A DNA stretch of 64,000 bases from Cryptomeria japonica (taxonomy: Eukaryota > Streptophyta > Pinopsida > Cupressales > Cupressaceae). The notes under the pieces are model-generated. The model did not search any database, was not told the origin of the DNA, and saw only the letters and a program-made list of their open reading frames with translations. Shown piece by piece: positions 47,019 through 58,301 of the stretch (position 1 is its first letter; every line of letters starts with the position of its first letter). A program made the translations under genes and the position numbers. Location: positions 657,646,292-657,710,291 of the forward strand of contig NC_081414.1 in assembly GCF_030272615.1 (NCBI RefSeq). Reading direction: 5' to 3'.

Positions 47019-48064
47019 TAATGCAACAAGAGGCCACATCACTAGAATTATCAGCAATAGTCGGGGTAGTAAGGTTGTGAAAGATGAATTTGAGATCTAC
47101 CAAGGGATCCTCTAGAGACACAAGAGAGGCTACACATGCCATTGCATCAGCATGTGGATTATCTTTTTGAGGAACATGCTCTATGGTATAAGAGTTGAAC
47201 TTTTGCAACAAATATATAGCTAAATTTCTATATTGTGATAGTTTATCTTGCTTAGCTTGATAAATTCCTGTCACTTGTCTTATGATTAATTGACAATCTC
47301 CATAGATATGCAGAAGTTTCACATTTAGTGCCAAGGATGCCTTAATCCAGCTATAAGAGCCTCATATTCAGCAATGTTATTAGGACATAAGAAATTGAGA
47401 TGAGATGATATGATAAAGGGATAGGTTTCTTTTTAGGAGAGATTAGGACCATCCCTGCCCCCAATCTTGTACGACACCTAGAGCCATCGAAATATAATTC
47501 CCAAACCTCATCAATCTCAATAGAGAAAATGCATTCATCAGGGAAAGACTCCAAGCTAGGTAAGGAGAAGGGTGAGGGAGCCTTAACTAAGTGATCGGTC
47601 AACACTTGACCCTTTATTACTTTTTCTGAGACAAACATAAGGTCAAACTTAGTCAACATCATAACCCACTTGGCTAAGCATCCTAAAAGATCAGTTTTAG
47701 AGAAAAGGTATTTTAGAGGATCGAATTTAATGATAACATGGACCTCAACATTCAAAAGTTAATGCCTTAATTTTTGGGTTGCAAAGACTAAAGCAAGGCA
47801 CTACGTTTCTATCAGAGAATATCGGACTTCATAATTGAGGAAAGTATGACTTATATAATAAATTGGACATTCTCTACCATCCTTATCACGTTGTGCCAAT
47901 AAGACTACAAGACCATGAAGGCAAGGAGTTGTGTATAGAAAAAACAGTTTAGGAGGATCAGCGGGTTGAAGAGTAGGAGGATTGGCCAAATAGGTTTTTA
48001 ATTCTTCAAATTCTTGAAAACAATCCCCATTCCATTGAAAGGTGATATTCTTTTTAAGCAACTA
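47019..48064 (-). pseudogene. RNase H plus additional RNase H of element C, copy 2
   Basis: It matches copy 1, with the same stops at 48062 (after HTFPFT), 47801 and 47759 and the same one-base shift near 47345. aRNH begins ELYFDGSRCRTRLGAGM with its first Asp intact, and 47334-46861 stays open through YGDCQLIIRQVTG and KDNPHADAMACVAS to the start of IN. Confidence 0.85.
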
Positions 48065-49019
48065 AGTAAAAGGAAAGGTATGATCCGCAAGTTGAGAAAC
48101 AAACCTACGAATAGCTTGGATCTTTCCTTGTAATCTTTTTAGTTGCGAAACATTTTTAGGAGGTGGCATATTAACAATGGCATCTATCTTTTTTGTATCC
48201 ACCTCAATTCCATGATGTGAAACTATGAATCCTTGTAGTTTTCCATTATCCACACTGAAAAAACACTTTCAGGGATTCAAGCGCATGTTGTACTTATGAA
48301 TTCTTTCGAAGACTTGACAAAGGATCTTAACATGATCTACATGATGAATGGATTTAGCTAAGATGTCATCAACATAATCTTCTAAGATCTTATGTATGTA
48401 ATCATGGAAGATAAGGTTCATAGCATGCTTATAGGTGGCGCTTGCATTTTTCAATCCAAAAGGCATCATAACCCAGGAAAACGTGTCCCAAGGGGTGGTG
48501 AAAGTGGTTTTAAATTGATCTTGAGGATTAATAAAGATTTGATTATATCTTGAGAAACCATTCATGAAAGATAATAAAGAATTACCTTCTAAAAAATCCA
48601 CTCTCATATTGATATTCAGGAGAGGGAAATCATCCTTCAGAGAGGATTTATTAAGATCCTGAAAAATCCATACACATCCTAATATTATTATCAAGTTTAG
48701 CCACTGCCACAATGTTTGAAATCCATGAGGAATAATCGATAGGATGAATGAATCTAGCATCGAATAATTTTTTAATCTCAGCCTTAACAAGTAATGCTAC
48801 TTTAGGATTCATCTTTCGGATATTTTTCTTCACAGGTTTAGCATCAGGAAATAAGACAATGTTATGAGTGATAATCCTAGGATCAATACCAGGCATGTTA
48901 AAATATATCCAAGCAAATATTTTAGGGAATTCATGTAGCAACTCAAAATATTGTCTATGTTCTTCCTCATCAAGACATTTCCCTATCTTAAAGACTTTGT
49001 CTTCAACACAAGGATGCAT
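48065..49019 (-). pseudogene. Full-length RT of element C (upstream copy)
   Basis: It begins at the linker MHPCVEDKVFKIGKCLDEEE and reads DARFIHPIDYSSWISNIVAV, NIRMCMDF and, after a shift near 48655, SLKDDFPLLNINMRVDFLEG. It continues MNGFSRYNQIF, MPFGLKNASATYKHAM and the box YVDD (48365-48376). A TGA at 48269 replaces a Gln codon of copy 1. From 48601 to the right this copy is unique; the rest is duplicated at 43059-45829. Confidence 0.9.
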
Positions 49020-49055
49020 CCTAATATCAATAGTATCACTTATGAGGAGATTGAT

Positions 49056-49859
49056 TTATTGAGGAGTATCTTGCAAATGAGGAAATTCTTTAACTATCTC
49101 ATCGTTATTTCTTTCTTTCCCAAAGTAGGCTTCTACATTTAAACAATAGGAAAAACCACAATTACGGTGATAATGAGGAAGGTTGTCGTAAACTCCTAGG
49201 AACTCGGCTAAGGAATCATGAGTAGGAAAAGCATCCAAAGCAAAGATACTACAAGAATCACAATCAGTATACTCTGGATATTTTATCAAAAGAGAGGTAG
49301 AGATGACATTAACACTAATAGATGGCCTCTTGGAAACTTTAGTACACTCAAAAGAATCATAGCCAAGTCCAAATGTCATGTGATGGAAATTATTTTCCAA
49401 GGAAACCTTTATCCCTTGTTCTTGAGAACCACATCCATTACCATTATATCCACACATAGCTAAGATCTGAAAACCAGGACCATAAAGGTTAGCCATTTCC
49501 AAAAGAGAAGGAGGATTTTTATAAAGTGAAGGATCAAAATCCTCTAGATCAAAATTCAAGGGAGGCGAAGTCTGAGAAGCCGTCACAAAGTTATTACTCA
49601 ACAGCCCAGATAAAGTGGATTTCTTTTTAAGTTCTTCTTCTTCTTTCTTCTTTTTGACCTTAGGTTCTCTAGGGGGAATTCTATATTCTCCTATAAAGGT
49701 AGGAGTAAATTCAAGGGATCCCCAATCATCTTCTGCAAGAATATTTTCAGGAGAGAAGGCATCCATAGTGGTAGAATCAGGTTGGGAGGGTTCTTCCTCA
49801 ATAACTTTAGGTTCACTTGAGGAATTATTGGTAGCAGGTGAATTTGAAGAAATAGACAC
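49056..49859 (-). CDS. PR-RT linker ORF with degenerate G-patch of element C
   Basis: A 267-residue uninterrupted frame, the longest without gap bases in the window. The N-terminus is Ser/Pro/Glu-rich with a KKKKEEEELKKK charged patch (residues about 68-79). Residues about 131-172 read FQILAMCGYNGNGCGSQEQG, then FGLGYDSF, which resembles the G-patch found between protease and RT in Tat-type polyproteins (usually GY.G.GLG..GQG... .GLGY). The rest is acidic and ends HLQDTPQ just before RT. It is part of the Pol polyprotein rather than a free gene; the chosen Met is simply the first in the frame. In retroviral relatives a G-patch helps nucleic-acid binding by RT or protease, and that role is inferred here. 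Confidence 0.6.
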   Translation of the reverse strand: MSISSNSPATNNSSSEPKVIEEEPSQPDSTTMDAFSPENILAEDDWGSLEFTPTFIGEYRIPPREPKVKKKKEEEELKKKSTLSGLLSNNFVTASQTSPPLNFDLEDFDPSLYKNPPSLLEMANLYGPGFQILAMCGYNGNGCGSQEQGIKVSLENNFHHMTFGLGYDSFECTKVSKRPSISVNVISTSLLIKYPEYTDCDSCSIFALDAFPTHDSLAEFLGVYDNLPHYHRNCGFSYCLNVEAYFGKERNNDEIVKEFPHLQDTPQ

Positions 49860-49924
49860 ACTAGTGGGAGTAGAAGCTTTAGAAAAATAATCTAATATTG
49901 TTGGGGAAGAACCAGTTTAAGAGT

Positions 49925-51606
49925 ATTTAGATGTTGATGTTTGCAAACAAGCTTAGAGATTTGTGTCACCTAGCAAGGTGTATGATTTATTGTCGTAAAT
50001 GAATTTAAATTTCCTATGCAATGTGGATGGGACAAATTGCATGCTATGAATCCAAGGTCTCGCTAATAACAAGTTATATGTAAAATCTCTAGACATGACA
50101 TGAATAAGAGTGGGAAAAGTAACAAGACCTACCCTAATGGGCAAGGTGATGATACCTAGTGAATATTCAGCAACATTATCGAAGCCTAAGATAGTAAGAG
50201 AATCAGGCATAATAAGAGATGTATCAACATTGATCTTATGCAATAGGTTAATGTTACAAACATTAAGGCCATAACCATTATCCACTAATGTCCGTCTTAT
50301 CGCACTATCATTTATGATGACCACAATAATTAAAAGATCATATTGATTTTGAATCTCACTAGTAGGTAACTCATCTTGTGTAAACATAATTTGAGCTTTA
50401 AGAGATGTGATAGATTCAATGAAGGAAGCCATGTTATTATATGTCACTGTGGATGGCACATCCAAAGTTTTCAAGGCATCTTGTAACATTCCATGATGGG
50501 TTGAGTAAGTTTGAATCAAATCCCAAAGGGATATCTTGGCAGGAGTAGCTGTAAGTTGTTTAATGAGAACATATTCCTTGCCAAGAGTTTGTGAGATGTA
50601 TGGTCCTTGAGGAAGAATAGGTTGTGGATCAGGAAGAGAAGTTGGGATAATCGGGGGAGGATTAGGTTGCCTATTTTTTCTTGTGTTATAGGTATGGGAA
50701 ACTGCATGATGACTCTCCTTAGTTAATTGTGTAGCATAAATATAACAAATCTTAGTGGGATTTCATCCTTGTACAGTAATGATAGGTTTATTAGGAGTGG
50801 TAAAGGTGTCATGAATATATCCACCTTGAACCATGAAAAGAGGTTGATTAGGGAGATATGATATTGAGGAAGGATAAGCACCTTAGACCACAAAAAGAGG
50901 CTTGCTATTTTCATTCACATTTATAATGTTGATTAGCCTTTTAGATATATTATTTTTGTTTGAAGATTTAGGCAAAGATATAAAGTCATCAAGGGCATCA
51001 TCCAACAAAGCATGGCCATATCAGTTGAAAGGTTTGTCTTTTGATTCAAAAGGAGACATATCCTCATAAAGGGAATTGTTGTAAGCAACCATGTCACTAT
51101 ATCTAGTGGAGGAGTTGATAGGAATGTACCCATGAGAGGAGTCATTCAACTTATCTTTCTCATCACCATGAAATGGCATAATAACAAGGCTAATTAGTTT
51201 TTGGAAAAATGAGGGTTTAGAAGGCTTAGGTTTCAAAAAATCTTCTAGAGATTCATCTAATTGATCCTTAATAAACTCATAATCAACATAATTGCATACA
51301 TCATCAAAAGCATGAACATATCGCAAATAAAAATCTGACATTTTGAAATGAAAATTGAATGAAATTTAAACACACAATGCAACCAAATAAAGGAAATCCA
51401 TTCTTTTTCTTTTTTTTTTCTTGAATTTTTCACTTTTATTTTTTTGAAATTTTATATTTATAAAGAAATGTGAGAAGATACTAAATCTAGATCTAAAAAT
51501 GCAATGCAATGAAAATAAAATTGAAATTTGTGTCAGCTTCACCAAAATATGTAAGGGAAAAAGTGAGACTAAGAAAACAAGTCCTAATCCCACTCTCATG
51601 TACACA
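49925..51606 (-). pseudogene. gag-PR of element C, left duplicate
   Basis: In minus order: a gag-like frame 51341-51021 (DAFDDVCNYVDYEFIKDQLD), Ser/Pro-rich gag pieces in shifting frames to 50520, then a 188-residue frame 50519-49953. That frame holds the protease: VVIINDSAIRRTLVDNGYGL (DNG where D-S/T-G is usual), ILGFDNVAEYSLGIITLPIR and LLLARPWIHSM. Upstream it begins with 57 bp of LTR end and a PBS-like site (51530-51606). It is nearly collinear with 51614-53282. Confidence 0.8.
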
Positions 51607-51613
51607 CCTGTTG

Positions 51614-53282
51614 ATTTAGATGTTGATATTTGCAAACAATCCTAGAGATTTGTGTCACCTAGTAAGGTATATGTTTTATTGTTGTAAATGAATTTAAATT
51701 TCTTATGCAATGTGGAGGGGATAGCTTGCATGCTATGAATCCAAGGTCTCCCTAATAACAAGTTATATGTCAAATCTCTAGACATTACATGGATAGGAGT
51801 GGGAAAAGTAATAGGACCTACCCTAATGGGCAAGGTGATGATACCTAGTGAAGGTTTAGCAACATTATCGAAGCCTCATATAGTAAGAGAATTAGGCTTA
51901 ATAAGAGATGTATCAACATTGATCTTATGCAATAGGTTAATGATACAAACATTAAGGCCAAAACAATTATCCACTAATGTTTGTCTTATTGCACTATCAT
52001 TTATGATGACCACAATCATTAAAGGATCATATTGATGTTGAATCTCACTAGTAGGTAACTCATCTTGTGTAAACACAATTTGAGCTTTAGGAGATGTGAT
52101 AGAATCAATGAAGGAAGCCATGTTATTAGATGTCACTATAGATAGGACATCCAAAGTTTCTATGGCATCTTGTAACATTCCATGATGGGTTGAGGAAGTT
52201 TGAATCAAATACGAAAGGGATGTCTTGGCAGGAGTATCTTTAAGTTGATTAATGAGATCATATTCCTTGCCAAGAGTTTGTGAGATGTAGGGTGCTTGAG
52301 AAAGAATAGGTTTAAGATGGGGAAGAGAAGTTGGGATAATTGGAGGAGGATTAGGTTGCCTATTGTTTCTTTTGTTATAGGTATGGGAAACTGCATGATG
52401 ACTCTCATTAGTTAATTATTTAGCATAACTATAAGGACTCTTAGTGGGATTTCTTCCTTGCACAGTAATGATAGGTTTATTAGGAATGCTAAAGGAGTCA
52501 TGACTATATACACCTTGAACAATGAAAATAGGTTGATTAGGGAGAGATGATGTTGAGGAAGGATAAGAACCTTGGACCATAAAAAGAGGGTTTCTTTGTT
52601 CATTCACATTTATCATATTGATCATCCTTTTAGATGTATTTTTTTTGTTTGAAGATTTAGGAAAAGATATAAAGTCATCAAGGGCATCATCCAACAAAGT
52701 ATGGTCATATCGGCTGAAAGGTTTATCTTTTGATTCAAAAGCAGACATATCCTCATAAAGGGAATTTTTGTAAGCGACCATGTCACTAGATATAGTGGAG
52801 GAGTTGATAGGAATTTACCCATGAGAGGATTCATTCAACTCATCTTTCTTATCACCACGAAATGGCATAATAAAAAGGTTAATTAGTTTTTGGCAAAATG
52901 AGGGTTTAGAAGGCTTAGGGTTCAAAAACTCTTCTAGAGCTTCATCTAATTCATCCTTAATAAACTCAAAATCAACATATTTGCATACATCATCAAAAGA
53001 ATGAACATTTTGAAAATAAATATCTAACATTTTGATATGGAAATTGAATGAAATTTAAATACACAATGCAACCAAATAAAGGAAATCCCTTTTTTTTTCT
53101 TGAATTTTTCAACTTTTTGTTTTGGAATTTTATGTTTATAAATAAAAAAGATAAGATACTAAATATAGATCTAAAAATGAAATGCAATGAAAATAAAATT
53201 GAAATTCACGTTGGGTTCACCAAAATGTCTAAGGGAAAAAGTGACAAAGCAAACAAGTCCTAATCCCACTCTCCTGTACACA
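51614..53282 (-). pseudogene. gag-PR of element C, right duplicate
   Basis: gag starts near 53030 (MLDIYFQNVHSFDDVCKYVD) and continues through 52781-52416 and 52408-52205. Protease follows at 52208-51642 with RQTLVDNCFGLNVC (the Gly of DNG is Cys here), SLGIITLPIRVG and LLLGRPWIHSM. A stop at 51876 interrupts it. The copy ends abruptly at 51614, where the LTR end of the left duplicate begins. Confidence 0.8.
53205..53222 (-). other. Primer binding site of element C
   Basis: Minus strand TGGTGAACCCAACGTGAA starts three bases after the LTR end (CTTAGACA). The left duplicate has a diverged version (TGGTGAAGCTGACAC, about 51530-51546). I cannot name the tRNA with confidence; the position is what identifies it. 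Confidence 0.6.
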
Positions 53283-53619
53283 ATGTGGAATATGAAAGAG
53301 CCTAGGGAGGTAACAAAATTTGACTACTTCTTGTGAGGAAGAGAGAGCCAAGGATTACCTCTTAGGGTTTCTATTCCTTTTCTACAAATGAGGGGAAGAA
53401 GTGATGCAAGAGTGCAGATTTGAATGATTTAACCTAGAATACAAGTATGCATAAACAACCCTAATCTAAAGATGTGAAAATAAGAATAACTGATATGCTA
53501 CTAAAGAGTACAGATTAAGAGGAAAATTTAGAGGTGCACCTATGTTTGAAATCTAAGCCAAAATTTCCAGGACCAGGGTGTTGTGCCACTATCTTGATTC
53601 TACAGACCTGAAGTTATAC
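53226..53619 (-). mobile_element. Element C 5' LTR, truncated to about 394 bp
   Basis: Matches 37585-37975 (about 89% by eye). Homology ends at about 53619, in mid-LTR, and the promoter part is missing. Element C is therefore unable to transcribe itself from this LTR. Confidence 0.85.
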
Positions 53620-55589
53620 CAAAGTGACGGGAATTCTAGTCTCGACATTTTAGGATGGCCTTTTAGGAACAAATCCGAACAGCCTCATATTTCTCATATC
53701 CAAGTTTGTGGCTCTATCTGATGATTGTAGTTCATTTTTTATGCATAATTAGTTGAAGTTCAACACATTTACCCTAAATTCAGCATTTTCACAATTCAAC
53801 TTAAAAGAGGGTATTAAAACCTAATCCAGTGAATCCAATAGGAATTCCTAGCCCTATCCTTGTTGATTTAGGGATAGATTTATAGGTTTCACCCCTCTTT
53901 AATGTAATTTCTTTCTAAGTAAAACTCAAGGGTTTTACTATATCATTTGGTGAAACCTTAATTTTTCAGCACATCACAGAGAGAAAAAGGCATGCCAAGA
54001 AGGGGAAGTTTGATGAATTGACAAGAGTATAGGGAAAAGGTGAATATGGGTGAATGATATATCAAGATGGATAAACCTACAAGTTTAAATGTCCAACAAC
54101 TTGCATAGAGATAGGATTTGATTAGAAAATACCTCAAAATTACAACTTATTTTACTTCTTGTAACTATCAGAACATGGTGAATGATACAAGGTAAATACT
54201 TACAAAAAGTTGACTCACATGAGATATCAACTTAGACTATCTCATAGTGTTTATAAGTGATGAATTTAAACTAATTAATAAATATATAATGCAAGGGACA
54301 AGAAAAATGGAATTACACATTGAAGTCCCAACAAGGGTAATAAAAATAACAATTCAATATCATAACACTTAGGAGTTATTAGATATAGTTAAAATAGAAG
54401 TGATTCTCATATATAGATTCTACTCATGTGATAATAAATTATCTCAAATATTTATCAAGGGCACTATTGGCATCAAATGTTAAGAAACAAGGAGTTAGAA
54501 AGCTCATAAGTAATTTATTTACAACATAATAGATCCATGGTATATATTGACCATCGTTGATATCATCATTACCTTTCCTATTGGTTCTTACTTCTACTCT
54601 ATTTTCTTGTTAATTCCTATTATGAATTAGTAGATATAAGATAGAGGATGGATGGTTGATAAGAAAAAGTTTAAGGCCATTTTGATGTGTATGTGAATCA
54701 TGGGTGTGAGAACTATTAGCATATTCATGGGAATAGATGGCTGTTGGATGTGTGTTGTGATAAGATGGATAGTGGTGGATGAGATAGCCATGAAGGTAAT
54801 ATAGAAGAAGATGGGAAATTGGTGCAAGGATAAACAATGGATAGAGTGTAATAGTGTAGGTACAATCGAACTACTACAAGGTTATAAAATATTAGTTGGA
54901 GTAATGTTGAGTATGGTCTAATTGTAGTGTTGGCTAGATTTAGAAGGTTTTGAGGTAATACAAATATGATTTCAATGATTTCTAGACTCATATATCCATT
55001 ATATAAAATGTAAAGAGACCTAATTCGTGTCTAATATTCTTAAAAAAACTATAATAGTGTAAAATTTTATAAAATTAAAAGGTAGATTGTTGAGAATAGG
55101 ATAATTTCATATTATTATAAAAATATATGATGGAACCTAGTAGTGCAAGAAAAAAAATGAGACGCTATATAAACAAGGTAAAATTACGACATAAGAGTGT
55201 GAATCATAATCAAATTAGATTCAAATGAGATAAAGAAGATGACTTAAGTGAGAGTAAAGAATGCAAAATTTAAAATAAAAATCTATAATAGAATTAGGAA
55301 TTCTAATATATAATGTAATGGGTGGATATATAAGAATGTATATAATTTAGTATAATTTAATTTATACTTATTGCACAATGCATATCCGGGTTCTCCCTTT
55401 TTATTGCCTCACATAGAGGTTTACTACATATAACATAATATTAAACCTTTGATTATGGTAAATGTTTTGTGTCGTCACATAGAAGAGGAAGATGTAGTAT
55501 ATCCTTTAAACAAAGTAGATGAAGCAATTTTAGTACTAATAGTTGTTTAGGATGAACATGGAGCAAGGAAAGATTAAGGTTAAGATCCA
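53620..55589. other. AT-rich region, nothing recognised
   Basis: No supportable gene. Frames at 54610-54991 overlap in several phases and are His/Ile-rich chance sequence. Confidence 0.5.
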
Positions 55590-55905
55590 ATTTAACACAA
55601 ACATTAGAATATGAAGCCACAAAGATGTGAATGAATTTGACTAACTCTTGACAAAGAGAGTCAAATGGTACTCTTGGGATTCTATTTGTTTTCTTCTTTG
55701 GAAAGTGTATGGATTTGAAATGATATTCAACTAAGATCTATATATGATGCAAATGAAAACCTAAAATACTATAACAAATTAATGCAAAGAAAAAAAACTT
55801 CACAAAAAGTATAGAAATGAACATTAAATATAGAGGTGCACATGTTACTAAAATCTAGGGCCAAATTCATTTGATCGGGTCACCCAAAGTGGTCTAGTCT
55901 TCTAA
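55590..55905 (-). mobile_element. Diverged LTR remnant related to element C
   Basis: The order of short matches follows the LTR at 37600-37930: GACTAACTCTTGACAAAGAGAGTCAAA..., GATTCTATTTG, an AGTATAGA block, and ATATAGAGGTGCACATGTTA (element C has ATTTAGAGGTGCACCTATGTTA). It is strongly diverged and has no partner in the window. It runs towards the second gap. Confidence 0.45.
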
Positions 55906-55971
55906 AATTTGCACATAGACTCAACTAATACCTTCTAATACCTTATACTCTACTCACCCTAAATTTGGTGT

Positions 55972-56471
55972 NNNNNNNNNNNNNNNNNNNNNNNNNNNNN
56001 NNNNNNNNNNNNNNNNNNNNNNNNNNNNNNNNNNNNNNNNNNNNNNNNNNNNNNNNNNNNNNNNNNNNNNNNNNNNNNNNNNNNNNNNNNNNNNNNNNNN
56101 NNNNNNNNNNNNNNNNNNNNNNNNNNNNNNNNNNNNNNNNNNNNNNNNNNNNNNNNNNNNNNNNNNNNNNNNNNNNNNNNNNNNNNNNNNNNNNNNNNNN
56201 NNNNNNNNNNNNNNNNNNNNNNNNNNNNNNNNNNNNNNNNNNNNNNNNNNNNNNNNNNNNNNNNNNNNNNNNNNNNNNNNNNNNNNNNNNNNNNNNNNNN
56301 NNNNNNNNNNNNNNNNNNNNNNNNNNNNNNNNNNNNNNNNNNNNNNNNNNNNNNNNNNNNNNNNNNNNNNNNNNNNNNNNNNNNNNNNNNNNNNNNNNNN
56401 NNNNNNNNNNNNNNNNNNNNNNNNNNNNNNNNNNNNNNNNNNNNNNNNNNNNNNNNNNNNNNNNNNNNNNN
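55972..56471. other. Assembly gap (500 N)
   Basis: Exactly 500 N. Frames across it are artefacts. Confidence 0.99.
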
Positions 56472-58052
56472 GACAATAGAATGTCAGAATTTAATACCAT
56501 AATCCATGATGAAAACTGCCAAAAATGGAAATTTATCTTAGTTTGCAATTACAAAATGCTTTTGTATAGGCCTCTCAAAGATTAAGTACATCAAATTGAG
56601 ACTTTATAAATTGAGTGTATATATTATCAATCTCCCAAATTGTTCAATGGTCTCCAAACCTTGTCAATTTTTTATTTTTATTTTAACTCAAATATGTATG
56701 GTATAGGCATATCATTGGTTGTGTGATTTTTTTTCCTTAAATGCTTCTACGACCAAAAGAGACAAGTTTTAGATGAAAATGGGGTGTTATGGGCGTTTTT
56801 GACACAATGGTAGGTTCTTTAGACCTGAAAATGCCCCAAAAACTAGTCGATTGCCTTAAGTTACAAACAAATCCTTGTTTGTGAGCATGCTTCTTGATCT
56901 CCAATTTTGGTGGAATGAAAGATAATATTGAATTTCTCAAGCCTTTTGGATGCTTCGAAACCACCAAAAAAAAGCTACTTTGATCATTGAAATGTTGTAG
57001 TGACTTTGATAAAAAAAGAAAACTAAGTCTAAACTTTAGAAGTTAGTTTTTTCTTGTCAAATTGTTTTCAATTTTCAAATCATCCAAGGATGTAAGAGAA
57101 GTATATTTTGTTATGACAAGATAAAAAAAAACTTAGAATCTTTTGAAACCATTGAAACATGGGGGCCCCTTCCCCCCCTCCAAAATCCCTATTTTTTCAG
57201 GATGCAATACTTAGGGGAAACATCCCCTTACCACACCACTTAGGGACGTCCTAGGGACTCCAAGGAGTCTCTTGACCATCTTGAGGATGCCTATGAGTCT
57301 CCCATGGCCCCCAATTAGAAACTCCAATTCTAAACAAAAATGGTGAAATTATTGTGAAAATGTCATCAGTATTAAAGGTTTGGCAATGCCCCCTAACCTT
57401 GATGGGGGCTCTTCCCCAAACCCCCCACAAGGGGCACTACCCATTGATCCCAAACCTCTACCCACCATTCTTATTGTTAATGCAATAGTTTCCATTTTTT
57501 TTATGTTGACTAGTTTAAACACTTAGTATGCCAAAGTTTCATCTACAATTCTTATACTTATTCTTAGTTTGTTCCCAAAGTTCCAAAACTCTACCACCAT
57601 TGTTAATGTTCAAATTTCAATGCAATCATTGACATATTTTTAATGTTTATTGTAAAATTTACATAGTGTGGCAAATTTTTATTTACAATTGCTATACTTA
57701 TTTTATACACATCCTTTTATAATTAATTTTTTAAGTTGTATATATATTTGCCTCCCACCCCGCCCCCTTCGTCATCCCCCTATCGTCCCCAAACTTAAGC
57801 CCTTGGTATGTTAAGATATGAAAGCTCACAATAGTTTCATTTGATATGTTAATCGAGGAAAACCTACAATATATAGCTTCCAAGATTCCAAATCCATGAG
57901 GATCATGAAGAGGTAGAAAACCAAAAAAAGAAATTGCTTATCCAAGTTTCCAAATTTGTGACAAGGAAAAAGTAGAATCTCAATCAAAGAAGGAGAATGT
58001 GCAACTCATTGTCTTATTCTACCTAAGTAAAAATATTACCTAATTAAGCTTT
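56472..58052. other. Non-coding region with GC-rich patch and weak repeat
   Basis: 57160-57440 has C/G-run-rich sequence (GGGGGCCCC, CCCCCC). 57510-57690 holds a degenerate pair about 145 bp apart (CTACAATTCTTATACTTATT near 57543 and TTACAATTGCTATACTTATT near 57683). No gene is supportable. Confidence 0.4.
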
Positions 58053-58301
58053 TTAATAGTGGAATATCACAATTAGGATAAAACATATCCAAGGTAAATA
58101 AAATATTACGTTGATAGGCTTCTTTGGTTGCTCTAAAAGTGGTGCCTTATGAATTATGTTCTTGGATACTAAAGTTTCCAAATTCTGGGCACTCTTGATA
58201 GCTTCTCGTAGAGATTGTGATTCAAAGGCTTTAACCAAACCTTTCAATGGTTTCTGTTGATGTGTTTTTGATGCACTATGCAACACAAAATAAAATACCA
58301 A
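58053..58301 (-). pseudogene. Gag-like scrap
   Basis: An 82-residue frame contains KPLKGLVKAFESQSLREAIK followed by SAQNLETLVSK. This resembles the alpha-helical K-G-LVKAF...L.-AI block that occurs in gypsy gag proteins before the zinc knuckle. Nothing else of an element is seen nearby. The C-terminal hydrophobic end is probably beyond the homology. Confidence 0.4.

Larger units (their letters stand above)
43059..48601 (-). repeat. 2.77-kb tandem duplication in pol of element C
   Basis: Left unit 43059-45829 and right unit 45830-48601 align end to end (about 95% by eye). Each spans mid-RT, RNase H, aRNH and IN. The pentamer TCCAC is found at the left edge (43059), at the junction (45830) and at the right edge (48597), which is a microhomology signature. 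Confidence 0.95.
49925..53282 (-). repeat. 1.68-kb tandem duplication of gag-PR in element C
   Basis: Left unit 49925-51606 and right unit 51614-53282 align, with an offset of 1676-1689. Each includes the last about 57 bp of the LTR, the primer region, gag and PR. At the junction the LTR end (51550-51606) is fused directly to the end of PR. Confidence 0.9.

Noticed and set aside
43029-48601. Two separate retroelements side by side
   Set aside because: There is no LTR or PBS at 45830, the units join inside RT and IN, and the damage is shared. Internal duplication fits better.
54610-54991. His/Ile/Ser-rich minus-strand frames
   Set aside because: Overlapping frames in different phases in AT-rich DNA with no recognisable motif.
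55943-56585. Long frames across the second gap
   Set aside because: Same reason; the gap contributes nearly all residues.
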